Below are positions 23,398 through 34,110 of a stretch of DNA of 64,000 nucleotides, piece by piece. The translations under genes were made by a program, and so were the position numbers. The notes below the pieces were generated by a model. It was not told the origin of the DNA and made no database searches. It saw nothing but the letters and a program-made list of their open reading frames with translations. The stretch's first letter is position 1, and each line of letters starts with the position of its first letter. The stretch comes from Prunus persica (lineage: Eukaryota; Streptophyta; Magnoliopsida; Rosales; Rosaceae), in the NCBI RefSeq assembly GCF_000346465.2, contig NC_034014.1, positions 18,239,956-18,303,955 on the forward strand, written 5' to 3'.

Positions 23398-23754
23398 TCA
23401 ATTTTCCACTTTCCAAATTGGGGGGTCTTTGGAATGTGGGGCATCAGAGTCACGAGTTAGGTAACCCAATTTTCCTTGTGAAGTAGCATAGAGTTTGATC
23501 ATTGAAGCCCAAATTGCATAGTTGGATCCATTCAATTTGAATTCCAAGAGTAGGTTGGTGGACGAATCAGTATGAACCATCACAATAGGGGTAGGAGAAG
23601 CAGCAGGTGAAGTAAAACCAGAAGCATGTGAAGAAATAAAGGCATCAACATTCGACATAGTGATGGATGGCAGGGTGGCGGTAGTGGCGACAATAGCAGC
23701 CCAAGTGAAGGACAATTCCTCCATATCTACTACACCTAATTCACGCAGACACAA
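23398..23754 (-). pseudogene. Copia gag N-terminal remnant
   Basis: A minus-strand frame of 118 codons. Its second half contains LLLEFKLNGSNYAIWASMIK followed by LYATSQGKLGYLT and ends at PPIWKVEN. This is the conserved start of plant Copia gag proteins, which package element RNA. The remainder of gag and all of pol are missing. The downstream DNA runs directly into the polypurine tract. It may still be translated as a truncated protein but cannot support transposition alone. Confidence 0.7.
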
Positions 23755-23910
23755 CTTCTCTTCACTCCCCTAAAGAGAAGGGTCGTCAAAGTTAAGAAAT
23801 ATGCAATATCTTCATGGGAAAGAAAAACATATATTTTTCACCCCCTTGAAGACGAGGGGAGGAGAGCAATTATTGCAAGGAGAATTCAAGCACAGATCAC
23901 AAGAGAACCT

Positions 23911-23920
23911 GGCTCTGATA
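23911..23920 (-). other. Primer binding site of the Copia derivative
   Basis: Read on the minus strand, TATCAGAGCC follows the LTR end, matching the tRNA-Met-type primer site of plant Copia elements. Confidence 0.65.
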
Positions 23921-24822
23921 GTCAAACAAATAGGGCAAATATTCAAGTATGGGGTTATTCGCAGCAATGGTCCCTCAACTATACCCGTAGTTACAGTTTG
24001 GTCACTCAATTCAATTATTAGTTTCAGAGGTCACTCAAGTAGGTGTTTTGTTGCACCATTAGTTATTCTGTCAAACTCTGTTAAATTTTCTGTCAAAAGT
24101 AAGGGTAAATTTAGAAATTCATCTACAACCCTTCCTCTCCTCCACAACCCTCCCCTTTCTCCACAACCCTCCACTTTCTCCATTGCCACAACCCACGCCT
24201 TCCTCCTCCACCTCCTCCAATTCTTGCACCATTGCACCATTTGACTGCTGAAATTTTTGAAAGGGCAAAAAAATTGAGGCTCATCAATTAAGAAAGAAAC
24301 TGAATGGTGTGTTGTCATGCGCTGGCAAATAAGAAGGGTATTTGGCACAAAACCTCAACAGAGGAGTTAATTACTGAAATGACGAAAAAACCAGTAAAAA
24401 CCTTTCATCCATGTCTATCTACCATTCAAAACACATAAAGTGTTGAGACTTTGAGACTTTGCACACAATTCCCAAACCCATCTCCATATCCCTCACTAAT
24501 TCTAACAGTTGTAATATAGGAAGGAAGAGCCGAGCACTCTCTCTCTCTCTCTCTCTACATTTATGTATTTTATGGTTAATGGTTTACAGTGAGTGCTGGA
24601 TTAGGGTGGGAGGAAGGATTGGTTGGCGAGTTTGGTATAAGGTTGGAGAAGCAATTGAGTTGTCTTTCTCTTTCCTTTTTTTTGCCCAGATTTTGGTACA
24701 AGGGAGGAGAAGCAAGGATTGGGTTGCAACAATGGAGGGTTGTGGATAAAAGAGATGGTTGTTGATGAATTTTCAAATTTACCCTAACTTTTAACAGAAA
24801 ATTTAACAGAATTTGACGGAAT

Positions 24823-25494
24823 TGTTGGAATTTTAAAAGGTTTTAAAAATTTAACCATTTTATTTATTTAATTATTTTGGCTGTTTTATTTTATTTATTA
24901 TGGGGGTTATAAATATTTAATATTCATGTTTTATTTCTGGTTGGTGAATGCCTTAATTTTTTGGTTGGTGAACTTTTATGGTTGGTGAAGGTTATATGTT
25001 TTTGGATGCCTATAAAAGGCCACTCCTCCTTTACACAAAAACACACAATAAGACACAATAAGACACAATACACTATCAGAATATCACATACACATTCTAA
25101 TTTTATCCTTTTCTAGTTTTACATATATTCTCTACTTTATTATTATTATTTTGGGCAATGGTTATGTGACTTGGATACCTATATCTGTCTGTGAACGTGC
25201 TCATAGCAGATCTTGAGTTTGTGTACAAGGGGTCGTATCTTGGAGTCTTGTAGACCGTCAGTACCTGCACGTAGGGAGGCTACAAAGGCTTTAGGACAGC
25301 GTCTTTGACGTGCTTCACCGTACCAAACTCACCTTCTTACTTATTATTTATTTTCCTTTTACTTACCTATTATTTTATTTTCTTCAATTTTATTATACCT
25401 TAAAAGCTTTCCAATTTGTTTATATGTTATTTATAATATAAATATTTTGTATTTGGCTTTACGGAAAGAGGAAAACTATTATTTTTTATAACAA
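24823..25494 (+). mobile_element. Solo LTR inside the MITE terminal repeat
   Basis: It begins TGTTGGAATTTT and ends TTATAACA, and it interrupts otherwise mirrored MITE arms (GACGGAAT on the left, AATGACTAATGGTGC on the right). It carries a strong TATA box (CCTATAAAAGGCC at 25009-25021) with a C-rich start region after it, typical for an LTR promoter. Length 672 bp. A clean 5-bp target duplication was not seen. Confidence 0.65.
25011..25018 (+). promoter_or_regulatory. TATA box of the solo LTR
   Basis: TATAAAAG, in an LTR context; it could drive transcription toward 25569. Confidence 0.55.
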
Positions 25495-25989
25495 TGACTA
25501 ATGGTGCAACAAAACACCTAATTGAGTGACCTACGGGTATAGTTGTCGGACCATTTTTACGAATAACCCTTCAATTATGCTCATATATACTCATCTCCTT
25601 ATTCTTCTCCAATATGACGGTATTTATAAAGAAGTACAACCCTAAATAAAATAGAAAATAATCCAAATTACAATAGAAAATAAATATGAATTACAATATG
25701 AAATAAATCTCAATTATAATAAGACTAAATAAATAGGTAAGTAACCAAAATCCTAACATAATAAAGAACCAAAATCCTAATGAAGTAAGGACTCGCCAAC
25801 ATAGATATGGTTGGCAATGTAGATGGGAGCCAATTGGGTGGGTTGTGGTTGGAGTTGTAGTTGTTGGGCTCTTTGTTTCTTTTTCTAATTATTTCTGTTT
25901 TTTATTTTATTTTTTACTTAACATTGTTAAAGTAGAGTTAAATTAGTGTCTAGGTGTCAACAAATTAGCTAGGGAATAAAGAAACTCGG

Positions 25990-26815
25990 TAGGAGACTAT
26001 AAATACTGCCTTTTCAACATCTTCTTACACACATGGTCTATATTACAACATCATATTTTTCAGTCTTCTAAATTTCTTGAGTTTATTCTTGGGCTAAATA
26101 AATGAGTGCCCTTAATTTTAGTGGAGCTTTAACCTTTTTGTTTTTTTTTTTATCACAAGCAAATTTCATTACTTAGGAAAGATTATAATACGGTGCACTT
26201 ACGAAAAAGGTAAGACCCAAAAACATAAAGGGGCAGTACCTCCATCCACATAAAGTGTGACTAACAAAAGCACACCACAAAAAGGCCAAAGGCCCAAACA
26301 AATCCTTCAAAAGGGTAAACACCACATTTAACACACTTAACTTTCCCTCACCCAAGTAATGTGGGATTGTGGCACCATTCATCTCCTTGGAGACCCGATG
26401 TCCCTGTTAGAAAGAGCCAACTCTCTTAGTATATATTGTCCATTTTAGATCCCGCCCACATAGATTTGTTCTAGGGCCTTCAAGCCCAAAAGCGTCGTAC
26501 TAAGGGAGATGAACTCTGAACATATAATGCACTTTATTTTCCCTCACTCAAGCAATATAAGGCTGTGGCACCACTCCTGGTCATCACAGAGGTTAAGGGG
26601 AGAAGCTCCCACCATATAGAAGTACACTGCAGTAAAAAATAAAAATCTACCAGTAAAACCAAAAATCCCTCACAACATAGAAATACAGAAGCACAAATTC
26701 AGCTACTCGAGATTGTCGTGATTTTCGTCACTATATTCAGTATATTTGTACAGCTACAATGAGGACAAAAAAACAGTGTGATTGCTAGTGAATGGACCTT
26801 ATTATATATTAGGCC
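25990..26815. other. No gene; reverse-oriented poly(A)-tailed retroposon debris likely
   Basis: A poly(T) run at about 26140-26150 is followed by 'caaatttcattac'. The same arrangement occurs at 53290 and 16615, as expected for 3' ends of LINE-like retroposons on the minus strand. 26338-26370 and 26533-26565 are diverged direct repeats ('tttccctca..caagtaat'). Confidence 0.35.
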
Positions 26816-26816
26816 C

Positions 26817-27198
26817 ATTTCATAAGGGGATTATTTAAATAAAATTATTTGAGGGATACCCTTTGGGGTTAATATGAATACTTTTCAATAATTCGAATGT
26901 TTATTTTCCAAATCTTCATTCATAGATCATTTTTGCAAAAAATTAGACAAATTGGTAACAATTAAGACATCTAATTGTAATTAACAAAAGAGACGAACAT
27001 GATACTTCAAGAAAGCACTACAATGACAACAATTAATTGAGTGGTCAAATGATTTCGGATTCAAGTGAATTTTTTTGCATGGATGGTATTTGAATAAATA
27101 CATAAAAGATAGACTGTCTGAATCATTGAAATTCATTGTGGAATGGGCCCATAAGGGTGTCCCTCAAATACTTATTTGAGGAATCCCTAAACTGTTTA
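26817..27198. mobile_element. MITE, family A copy 1
   Basis: The left end GGGATTATTTAAATAAAATT with ATTTGAGGGATACCC is mirrored on the right by GGGTGTCCCTCAAAT and ATTTGAGGAATCCCT. An inner segment (TCAAATGATTTCGGATTCAA) is the reverse complement of one in the copy at 43518-43894. The target duplication is unclear. Confidence 0.65.
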
Positions 27199-27394
27199 TA
27201 TATAAAGAAATTCTCCTATGCAGGCATGCAAACGTTATTATCATTCACACAATAATAATGTATCGACATCTGTATGAGAGAATAACTATATGTTTGCACT
27301 TTATGCCATTGTAAATAGGGAGAAAAGCAGGGAGGTGTAATAGAAAATATATAGCGTCCACACAATAATAACGTCCTAATGTCAACATAGGAGA

Positions 27395-27396
<2 letters not shown>

Positions 27397-27425
<29 letters not shown>
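27397..27425. repeat. (TA)n microsatellite
   Basis: About 14 TA units ending at the hAT target duplication. Confidence 0.9.
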
Positions 27426-27428
<3 letters not shown>

Positions 27429-27431
27429 GAC

Positions 27432-28220
27432 CAGTGGCGGACCCACAGAGGAACAAAGAGGTGCAGTTGCACTTCCCTTATGCTGCCCACCAACTGCTCG
27501 AGCACATGCCTGAACAATATTCTTCTTTCGTTGGTTGTGTTGCTGCACTACTGGGTTAAGTGTAGTGCCTTTGTTTTTTTTAAAAAAAAGTCTTGGCCAA
27601 AACGATTTCGCTTTGGTCCAGGCGAGAAAAAAAAAAAAAAAAACTTGCAAACTGCCGACGCGGAAGGAAGCCTCCCAATCCAATTTGAAGAAGTCGTGCA
27701 AGGTGATATTACTGATATGCAGCAAATCTCAATTTTCTTTTAGTCATGCAAGATGTGAATTTCAACGGAGATGGAGTCCTTGCTTTTGCTTTAAAATTTG
27801 AATTTAAGCAATTTTAGGTCTGGTTCCTTTCCTTTCTTTTTTTAAATGATAAGTTTTTATTCACACATTGGCCAATATCAAAACCATTATTGTTGTTTTC
27901 TTTTTGTAGAGAACTCTAAGTCTTTTATAAAAACTGATTCATCGATCAAGTCTTGTACCAAAGAAGAAAATATTGTATCGATCAAGCTTTCAAAGTGTGT
28001 TCGAATGTAATTCATAGTTAATCTAGAAAAAAGAAAAAAAAAAATGAAACATGCTGGGCTTTTTTTTCTTTTTCTTCATCAACCATGATAGTTTCATTTT
28101 CGGCATATAAATGAAATTAGCATCCTTTAAATTATAAGGCTATTTGGTTGTCAATTTTTTTCAAAACTTTTAGCCTTTCAAAATTGCACATCTGTCGAAA
28201 AATTCACGAGTCCGCCAGTG
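27432..28220. mobile_element. Non-autonomous hAT element
   Basis: Its ends CAGTGGCGGACCC and GAGTCCGCCAGTG form an inverted repeat of the hAT type (CA.TGGCGGA). An exact 8-bp target duplication TACACGAC lies at 27424-27431 and 28221-28228, which is diagnostic for hAT. At 789 bp with no transposase it is non-autonomous. Reading frames through it are chance. Confidence 0.9.
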
Positions 28221-28229
28221 TACACGACA

Positions 28230-29670
28230 ATTAATCCACCTACTATGTTTGACTAGCTCACCATTATCTTTCGTGTTAATATATCATGAGTGTCCCAATG
28301 GACAACGCACAAGAAGTTCATTTGCTAATAACTCAAGTGGAAATGGCAGTAATGGGTTTTACTAACTTTATCAGGAAGGATCGCTAATTAAGCAGATTGC
28401 ACAAGACGATTATTTGTGAATACATTGTACAATTAATAATTTCAAATTTTAATCTTGCTAATAAATTGCTGTTGAAAAAAGTGCAAATAGTAGGTTAACA
28501 TTGTATTAGGTGTAGAACTCCATCAAATATACCATCAAATTTACCTACCAATATTTTATTATTTGAGGAACTATCATTGTAAACTTTAGTAAGTATATAC
28601 TAATTTCTGGTTTGGTCACTCCAATTTAGTTCACCAAATATCCACTTTGTTTGACCCTCCGGGCATGCCAAAACTTGCCAGTTATCTCCAACCAAACCCA
28701 AGTCCCTAAGTTTTGGACATCTATTTTGAATCCAAGCCAAATACTTTAACATTGCAAAGATATTACAACAAAACTTCATGCAAGGTTCCAAAATTAAAGT
28801 TATAGTGCAAGCAGTGAATATGCAAGAAAATATCAAATGAAAGCAAGAAGTTCTTGGCCCCAGCTTAACCCCACTTGAAATGCGTAAACAAATGCGTAGG
28901 GTCTATAGAAACACAAGGATTCAAGACAGTGTCACAATCGAAAGATCACTTTGGATAAGATATTCATCTCAGAAAATCTTGTACTCAAACTGCTTTTGGA
29001 TAATTCAATGTGCTTTCCGTATACAATTTTATTGCAATAGATAAAAGTAACTTGCACATTTAGTGCTATTGGAGAAAGCACCTCTCATAAGAAATGCTGT
29101 AATGTAGACATGTGCTTAAGCACTTTTGTTTTTTTGTTTTTGTTTTTTGTTTTTCTAGGGAAGATCATGGAAATTCACTCATTGAAATAAAGGTTTACAT
29201 CTTTCTCAAGTGTTGGGAGCAGCCAACTAGGAGGCAAGCAGACCTAATCACATGAGACTATTACGAAACTAGTAGCTTTGTGAAATTTTTATATGTTTTT
29301 AACAACACTATTACGAACACAAAATGTACAAAATGGTAACCAAAAATTTACAAAATATGCTCCGTAAAAGGCTACATAAAAAAATTATTGTATTTTTTGT
29401 TGTTGTAAAGAAATGATTTTATATATAGAACCAAAAACACCTTACAAAAATCTGAAAAAAGCACATCCCGAATGATATTTAAGTCCCGATACCAAACGGA
29501 CTCAACATACAATGATAAAACAAAACAAGCTAATCTATGGGCCGTGAATGGAAGATAAAAAACAGGAAGGGACAATTCATGCTTTAATATTTTATGTACG
29601 TACATAGCTAGGGAACAAAAAAGGAAAAAGAAAAAAAGAAAAGGCATACTAATTCTTACACGAGAAACTC
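28230..29670. other. No gene seen
   Basis: AT-rich DNA. A minus-strand frame at 28600-28836 ends with VLACPEGQTKWIFGELNWSD, which I do not recognise; it may be retroelement debris. Confidence 0.35.
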
Positions 29671-29673
29671 TGA

Positions 29674-30165
29674 TTAGAAAAATCTGTGTAAGCTGTTACC
29701 CTGTAACGAAGATAACAAGAAAATAAGCTCCTCATCGCTGCCATCATATTGTACCTGATTTCTCAGCCGATGATAGCTAGCCACAACATCGTCCGACAAG
29801 ACCTTAGTCCGGCAAAGAGGACACGTGGCCCAATACTGTTGGAGCCACCTGTCAAGGCAGTTCTGGTGGAATGTGTGCTTACATTTGAGCTGCCTAATCT
29901 TGTCACCTTCCTCAAAGTCTGATAAGCAAACTGAGCATTCTGTTGCCTCTGGCCTCACGCTCCTCAATTTTTGTGTGTAACACGTTGTTGGATTTTTTTG
30001 CTCTATGAGCTTGAGGTATTGTGTGGTAGTGATCACACGTTTGCTCGAATTCGGATTGAGACCGGCAATCGAACGGACGAGAATTACAATTTCGAGGATG
30101 AGGAGTGTGAAGAAGATTAGGGTTATGGTGTAGAGGTGGGAGAAGAATTGAGAGAGAGCTCCCAT
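29674..30165 (-). CDS. RING-H2 membrane E3 ubiquitin ligase (RHA/XERICO-like), 163 aa, single exon
   Basis: A single minus-strand frame of 163 codons starting MGALSQFFSH. A hydrophobic segment at residues 11-33 is a likely signal anchor. A linker follows, then a canonical RING-H2 domain: C77, C80, C95, H97, H100, C103, C115 and C118 (ECSVC, CKHTFHQNC, CPLCR). The Trp of LDRW and the Pro of CPLC are the usual E2-contact residues. The acidic and hydrophobic C-terminal tail (DGSDEELIFLLSSLQ) has no domain I recognise. Size, single exon and N-terminal anchor match short plant RING-H2 proteins such as RHA and XERICO relatives, which act at the ER or endomembranes; several are linked to abscisic acid responses. 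The exact orthologue cannot be fixed here. A young Copia element is inserted about 280 bases upstream of the start codon. Confidence 0.88.
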   Translation of the reverse strand: MGALSQFFSHLYTITLIFFTLLILEIVILVRSIAGLNPNSSKRVITTTQYLKLIEQKNPTTCYTQKLRSVRPEATECSVCLSDFEEGDKIRQLKCKHTFHQNCLDRWLQQYWATCPLCRTKVLSDDVVASYHRLRNQVQYDGSDEELIFLLSSLQGNSLHRFF

Positions 30166-30441
30166 GGCTGCCGAAGACTAAAGAAATGAAGATAGAGGGT
30201 GAGGTCAAGTTAATACAATGAGACTTTTTGCCTTTTTGGATATAACAGCGAATGTGGGCAAGTGCAGTGCCCTTGTGTTGTCCCATCTTTAAATATCTTA
30301 TAGAATTGTTAGGATCTTCATGTTTTGGATTCGAGGGTTACGGGATTTTGGTGCAACCATAGTCAAATTGTGACATGTGGATAGAAAAGAAAGAATGTAA
30401 CATCACTATAAAAGCGTTAATTTTTGGCTTAATTATAACAA

Positions 30442-30611
30442 TGTTGTGAACTAAAGAGAAATTGGAGAGGAAATTGAGATAGAGAAAGTAGAGAAACTGA
30501 TTTTCTTCATTCTGATTTTTCTGTGTTTCTTTCTAACAATTAGTAGGCAAAGCCTTCCAACATGTGGGCCCCTTTCCAACGTGTGGGCTCCACACCTAAT
30601 TATTTACAACA
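30442..30611 (-). repeat. 3' LTR (element sense) of the young Copia element
   Basis: 170 bp, matching 36471-36641 at every position except one T indel near 30571. Confidence 0.95.
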
Positions 30612-30622
30612 CTCCCCCTTGG
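30612..30622 (-). other. Polypurine tract
   Basis: CCAAGGGGGAG on the minus strand, directly before the LTR; primes plus-strand DNA synthesis in LTR elements. Confidence 0.75.
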
Positions 30623-30646
30623 AGACCACAAATGGTATGGAATATG

Positions 30647-31073
30647 TCTCGTTAAAAAAAAAAACTTGCCAGTAAAAACCCAGTGGGACAAAAACTGGTC
30701 AAAGGGAAAAAGAGTACATAATCATGTGTAACATAAAATTCTGTGTATATTGACGCGCGTGCGACACTGCCTCGTTAAAACCTTGCCAGGAAAAACCCAG
30801 TGGGATAAAAATCTGGACGAAGGAAAAAGAGTACAGTGTTTGAAGATCTTTATTGATAGCACGCTCCCCCTGATGCTTGACAAAATATCTTTAAGTCATA
30901 CTGTTGATCACCTTTCTGAATATCGTATTTGACACTGCTTCTGTGAGTCAATCTTGAGCGACACTGCCTCGTTAAAACCTTACCAGGAAAAACCCAGTGG
31001 GATAAAAACCTGGATGAAGGAAAAAGAGTACAGTGTGTGAAGGTCTTTATTAATACCACGCTCCCCCTGATGA
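30647..31073 (-). repeat. Repeated Copia 3' non-coding motif
   Basis: A block containing CTCGTTAAAACCTTGCC and AAAAACCCAGTGGGA occurs three times (30652-30717 partial, 30761-30876, 30958-31073). The last two copies have a 197-base period and extend to CACGCTCCCCCTGATG. On the minus strand this is the well-known 'CCCACTGGGTTTTTCC' stretch that precedes the polypurine tract in some plant Copia elements. Confidence 0.8.
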
Positions 31074-31289
31074 ATATCTCCTCCTGAAAACTTCATGACT
31101 AGCTTTTTCCAGTAAGCGACCATAGAGATTTCCAGAGTCCGCATATCTAATAACACTTGGGCTATTTGTAAGTTCACGCAAAAATATGCCCGTATATGGT
31201 ATTATGCTGAAATAGCATCAAATATGCCTCACATCATCCCAAAATGATGGTGATGGAGTTGAGCTCCATCTGGAAAATACAACGTACGG

Positions 31290-31560
31290 TCCAATATATT
31301 TCCGGAAAAACATTTAAGTGCCCAACGGATAATCCTAAAAAAAAAAAAAAATACTTCAATACTTTCTTAGTATAAGCAAGAATCTCATTGGCATAATGCT
31401 CGATCTTTAAGTCGAGACAAATATTTCTTGAACTCTTCAGAAGCTTTGCAAACACAATATAATCAATGTACTCACTAAGGCAATTTATACATATTAATAT
31501 TGAGTACAGATTTTGTGCTTCAAGCACATGTCCTTTAGGGACTTGCTTTATGCAATTTCA
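31290..31560 (-). pseudogene. Copia reverse transcriptase C-terminal remnant
   Basis: The minus-strand frame contains LKSSRNICLDLKIEHYANE and AYTKKVLKYF. This corresponds to the block near the end of Copia RT (compare the usual TKFCLGLQIEH and EKVLKRF). It lies just upstream of the polypurine tract in element sense, where RT and RNase H are expected. Strongly decayed, it is broken by an A run at 31338-31350. Confidence 0.55.
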
Positions 31561-32279
31561 ATCCTCTCAAAGGATTTTGTTTAAAAGGGATTAAACTTTA
31601 TGACACATTATATAGCTTTTACCCAGCTATTTATACATCTTTAGGGAATCACTTCTGGCGATATGCTCCGTGCATTTAATAACCCTTAAAGATAACATGT
31701 TGGTCTCTGTAAATGTGCAATAAGGGGGCACAATTGAATCTGTAAATATGGAGAAAACCCAACATTCCTTGTTTCTACCAGAAACATTGTGTCATACAAA
31801 GTAGATATATTCCCTTTTATTCTGAACACCCAAGTATAAATTTCAGTATTAACATCTTTTGGGGTTCGTACTGTGGGTTTGTTCTTTCACGTTCATTCTC
31901 ATCTATAATGGAATTGCCTCATTCCATTTTGGCCAATGATATTGTCGACATTTAATAATTGAACGTGTTTCCAATCAACACAGCCCATTGATGATTTGAG
32001 TAGCTACTCCAAAATCAAAATTTGTCATTCATCAATTTATGATCCCACTATTCTCATTTGCATGCGCATACATCAATTATAAGCATTTCTTTGCTTTTGG
32101 GTACCCAAGCCACTGCAGGGGGCTTTTATTATGTGAGAATGTGGATTATAACCTCCAATGGAGCGTTATTTTATAGTAGAGCGTGGATAATCTCCATTTA
32201 GGGAGTTGGAACATTTAGAACCCATATATCTGTCATGCTGCAGGCATGCCACAGATTAATACATACATGTCAATTAATT

Positions 32280-32460
32280 TATGGGACTTTAACCCATACA
32301 ATTTGCTACGCATTAGGCGTGCACAATATCAATATTGACATGTCAAAGGATTGTCCTTTCGGGACTTCAATCCACATCATTTGCTACGCAACAGGCGTGC
32401 ATCATATTGATCACTGCTATATCCATATTCTGTTCTTATGGGACTTTAATCTGTGCAGTG
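32280..32460. repeat. Diverged short repeats in the Copia internal region
   Basis: A segment like GGGACTTTAATCC followed by TTTGCTACGCA..AGGCGTGCA recurs at about 32282-32322, 32360-32402 and partly at 32439-32455. Confidence 0.55.
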
Positions 32461-33559
32461 TATTATCAATGTATCCAACTTGCAATCTGTAAAATTTGCG
32501 TTAATAATTCATGGATACATACAAGCCATTCTTTTGGAACGGACTTATCTCCCCATTTGGTTACCTTTCAAGATAAAATATCAAATAGGTATATAAGCAT
32601 AAAATAACACAAGTATTGCTTACATCCTTAGGTGGGAGAAACTTTTCTCAAGTATCATTCAAGCTCATATCGGCCCAGTAAATATAATGTAGCGCTTGAT
32701 GATCTAGTTATATCCTGCAAGAGCAAAAATCACAACTCTTTTGCCTCTGTCAAAACAAATAACCTTCATAGTTAGGATTACTTCATGGATTCATTCTTCA
32801 GATGTTCATTCTAAAGAAATAAAATCTCTTATGAACAGAGAGTTATAAAAAGAGAAAAAATGCAAAAATAATGTGATATTGATTGCAAGAGAAGGTAAGC
32901 AATCAAGGAAGGAAGCTGGTGGGAGCAGACAATAAGCTCTCATATCTCCTAGTCTAGAAGGACTTCCGGAGATTAGAGTATAAGATCGCCTTCACAATTT
33001 CCTGATGTAGCGGAAACGTGATCAGGGATAGTCTTGCTTCCTGAATGGATGATCAGAGATAGTCTTGCTTCTCGGGCATATTGAGTGCTCACTGATAAGA
33101 AAAATAAGTAGATATCGCATCACTAGGTATGGAGTAAACTGGATGTCTTCTGCAAAGAAAATTTCGTTAGTAACACATTTATACACAAATACAATGAATA
33201 GGTAGAACCGGTGAATTTCAAATTAACCATAGGAAAATTGCGAGATTCTCGGGATACTTTTGAAAAAGTAGCTCCGTGAAATCCGTAAAGCAAGATTAGC
33301 TTTGACGAAAATAATAATTGAAAACGCCGAAAGTGCCGACAAACATTAATGGAGGCCACGTGAAGTTTTGGAATCTGGGAAAGAAAAAGAGAATATGGGG
33401 ATCCGAAAAGATATTGGGATCCTGAAAAACAGTAGCCATATTTCCTCCTATAGATATTGCCTTTGCAAAACTTGATTGGAGCAACTGCGTTTCAACTTAA
33501 CTTCCTTCATTTTCTGAAACTTTAGTTTTCTTAAGACTTTCTTCGAAACCTTCTTAAAA

Positions 33560-34110
33560 ATGGCTTCCTCTTCTTCCTGCCCAAATTATTTCAATTTAAA
33601 TGATACTCCCACAACAACCAGTGATGCCAAAGTTTGGCGTCCATCCTTTGTATCCCAAAATCGTCATCTCACAGTTAATGATTCTGTGATGATGAATGAT
33701 GCTACTGCTTCATAGTAGCTAGGAATTTCATGACTCCAATGGATGAAATGCTGTTAACAGGGAGGTCTGAGGAAGAGGCTATTGATGACTCAATGGCTTT
33801 TAGCATTCAGAGTGCTGCTTCTGTTTCTAACATGGCTGATCGTTTGCGTGCTAGAGCAAACGAGGTTGAGAGGCTAACAACTGAAAATTCGTCTCTCCAA
33901 AGAATGCTTCATGAGTCTCAACAGGAGGTTGAGAAACTTAAAGGAGAGAATAATGCCTTGTTGAAACTGGTGAGTTCGTACTCTGTTGATACACTGAGAA
34001 GGCTAGACATGCTGCAGGTCTCCAATGAAAGAATTTTGGGAGACCACGAGAAGCTCATGGCTAAGCTTAAGAGGCGCCGTCCTCTTCCTTCAGAGGCTTC
34101 CAGAACATAA
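33560..34110 (+). pseudogene. Antisense accessory ORF of the Copia element, single-base frameshift
   Basis: The ATG at 33560 opens MASSSSCPNYFNLNDTPTTT and runs 51 codons to TAG at 33713. The protein continues in another frame from about 33716 (MTPMDEMLLTGRSEEEAIDD) to the TAA at 34108-34110. Loss of one base near 33713 explains the break. The second part has an alternating hydrophobic and charged pattern (ANEVERLTTENSSLQRML, then EVEKLKGENNALLKLV), a clear coiled coil, and a basic end (KLKRRRPLPSE). I recall similar proteins recurring in rosaceous genomes. It runs opposite to the element's own transcription, like the additional antisense ORFs of some plant LTR elements. Function unknown. The first part or the 126-codon second part could still be translated. 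Confidence 0.7.

Larger units (their letters stand above)
23951..25569. mobile_element. MULE-type MITE inserted in a Copia LTR
   Basis: The left end GGGGTTATTCGCAGCAATGG is mirrored by CCATTTTTACGAATAACCC on the right. Homology runs inward through 'ctatacccgtag', 'aggtgttttgttgcaccatta', 'gttaaattttctgt' and 'aattcatc.acaacc' on both sides. The terminal repeats are therefore close to 190 bp. The flanks TTCAAGTAT (23942-23950) and TTCAATTAT (25570-25578) form a 9-bp duplication with one mismatch, as expected for MULEs. The right arm is split by a solo LTR (24823-25494). Confidence 0.8.
22826..25801 (-). mobile_element. Non-autonomous Copia-type LTR element (minus orientation)
   Basis: The two LTRs are 22826-23081 and 23920-25801, the second interrupted by a 1.6-kb MITE. 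In the minus direction the LTR begins TGTTGGCGAGTCC. A polypurine tract (TTGAGAGGGAG) abuts the LTR at 23082-23093. TATCAGAGCC, the usual Copia primer site complementary to initiator tRNA-Met, abuts the other LTR at about 23911-23920. The internal region is only about 830 bp and holds a gag remnant. There is no pol. No matching target duplication was found at the outer ends. Confidence 0.8.
21854..25985. mobile_element. Pack-MULE-like element carrying an F-box gene fragment, split by a Copia insertion
   Basis: The left terminal repeat at about 21854-21966 (core CCCTAGCTAATTTGTTGACA) is mirrored at about 25852-25985 (TGTCAACAAATTAGCTAGGG). Both continue inward through 'cactaatttaactct', 'aacaatgttaag' and 'gcccaacaac'. 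Between them lie an F-box pseudogene fragment (22080-22560), a TTGCCT-rich tract and a complete 3-kb Copia derivative (22826-25801). Without the Copia insertion the element would be about 1.15 kb, a usual Pack-MULE size. I could not define a 9-bp target duplication. No transposase was seen, so it is non-autonomous. Confidence 0.6.

Noticed and set aside
27216..27801. Frames of 87-169 codons on both strands
   Set aside because: They cross a TA microsatellite and a hAT element with A and T runs; no protein features.
28600..28836. 78-codon minus-strand frame ending GELNWSD
   Set aside because: No recognisable domain, no promoter signals; may be old retroelement debris.
29912..30286. 124-codon frame overlapping the RING-H2 gene on the same strand
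   Set aside because: Different frame of the same DNA; lacks any domain, whereas the other frame has a complete RING-H2.
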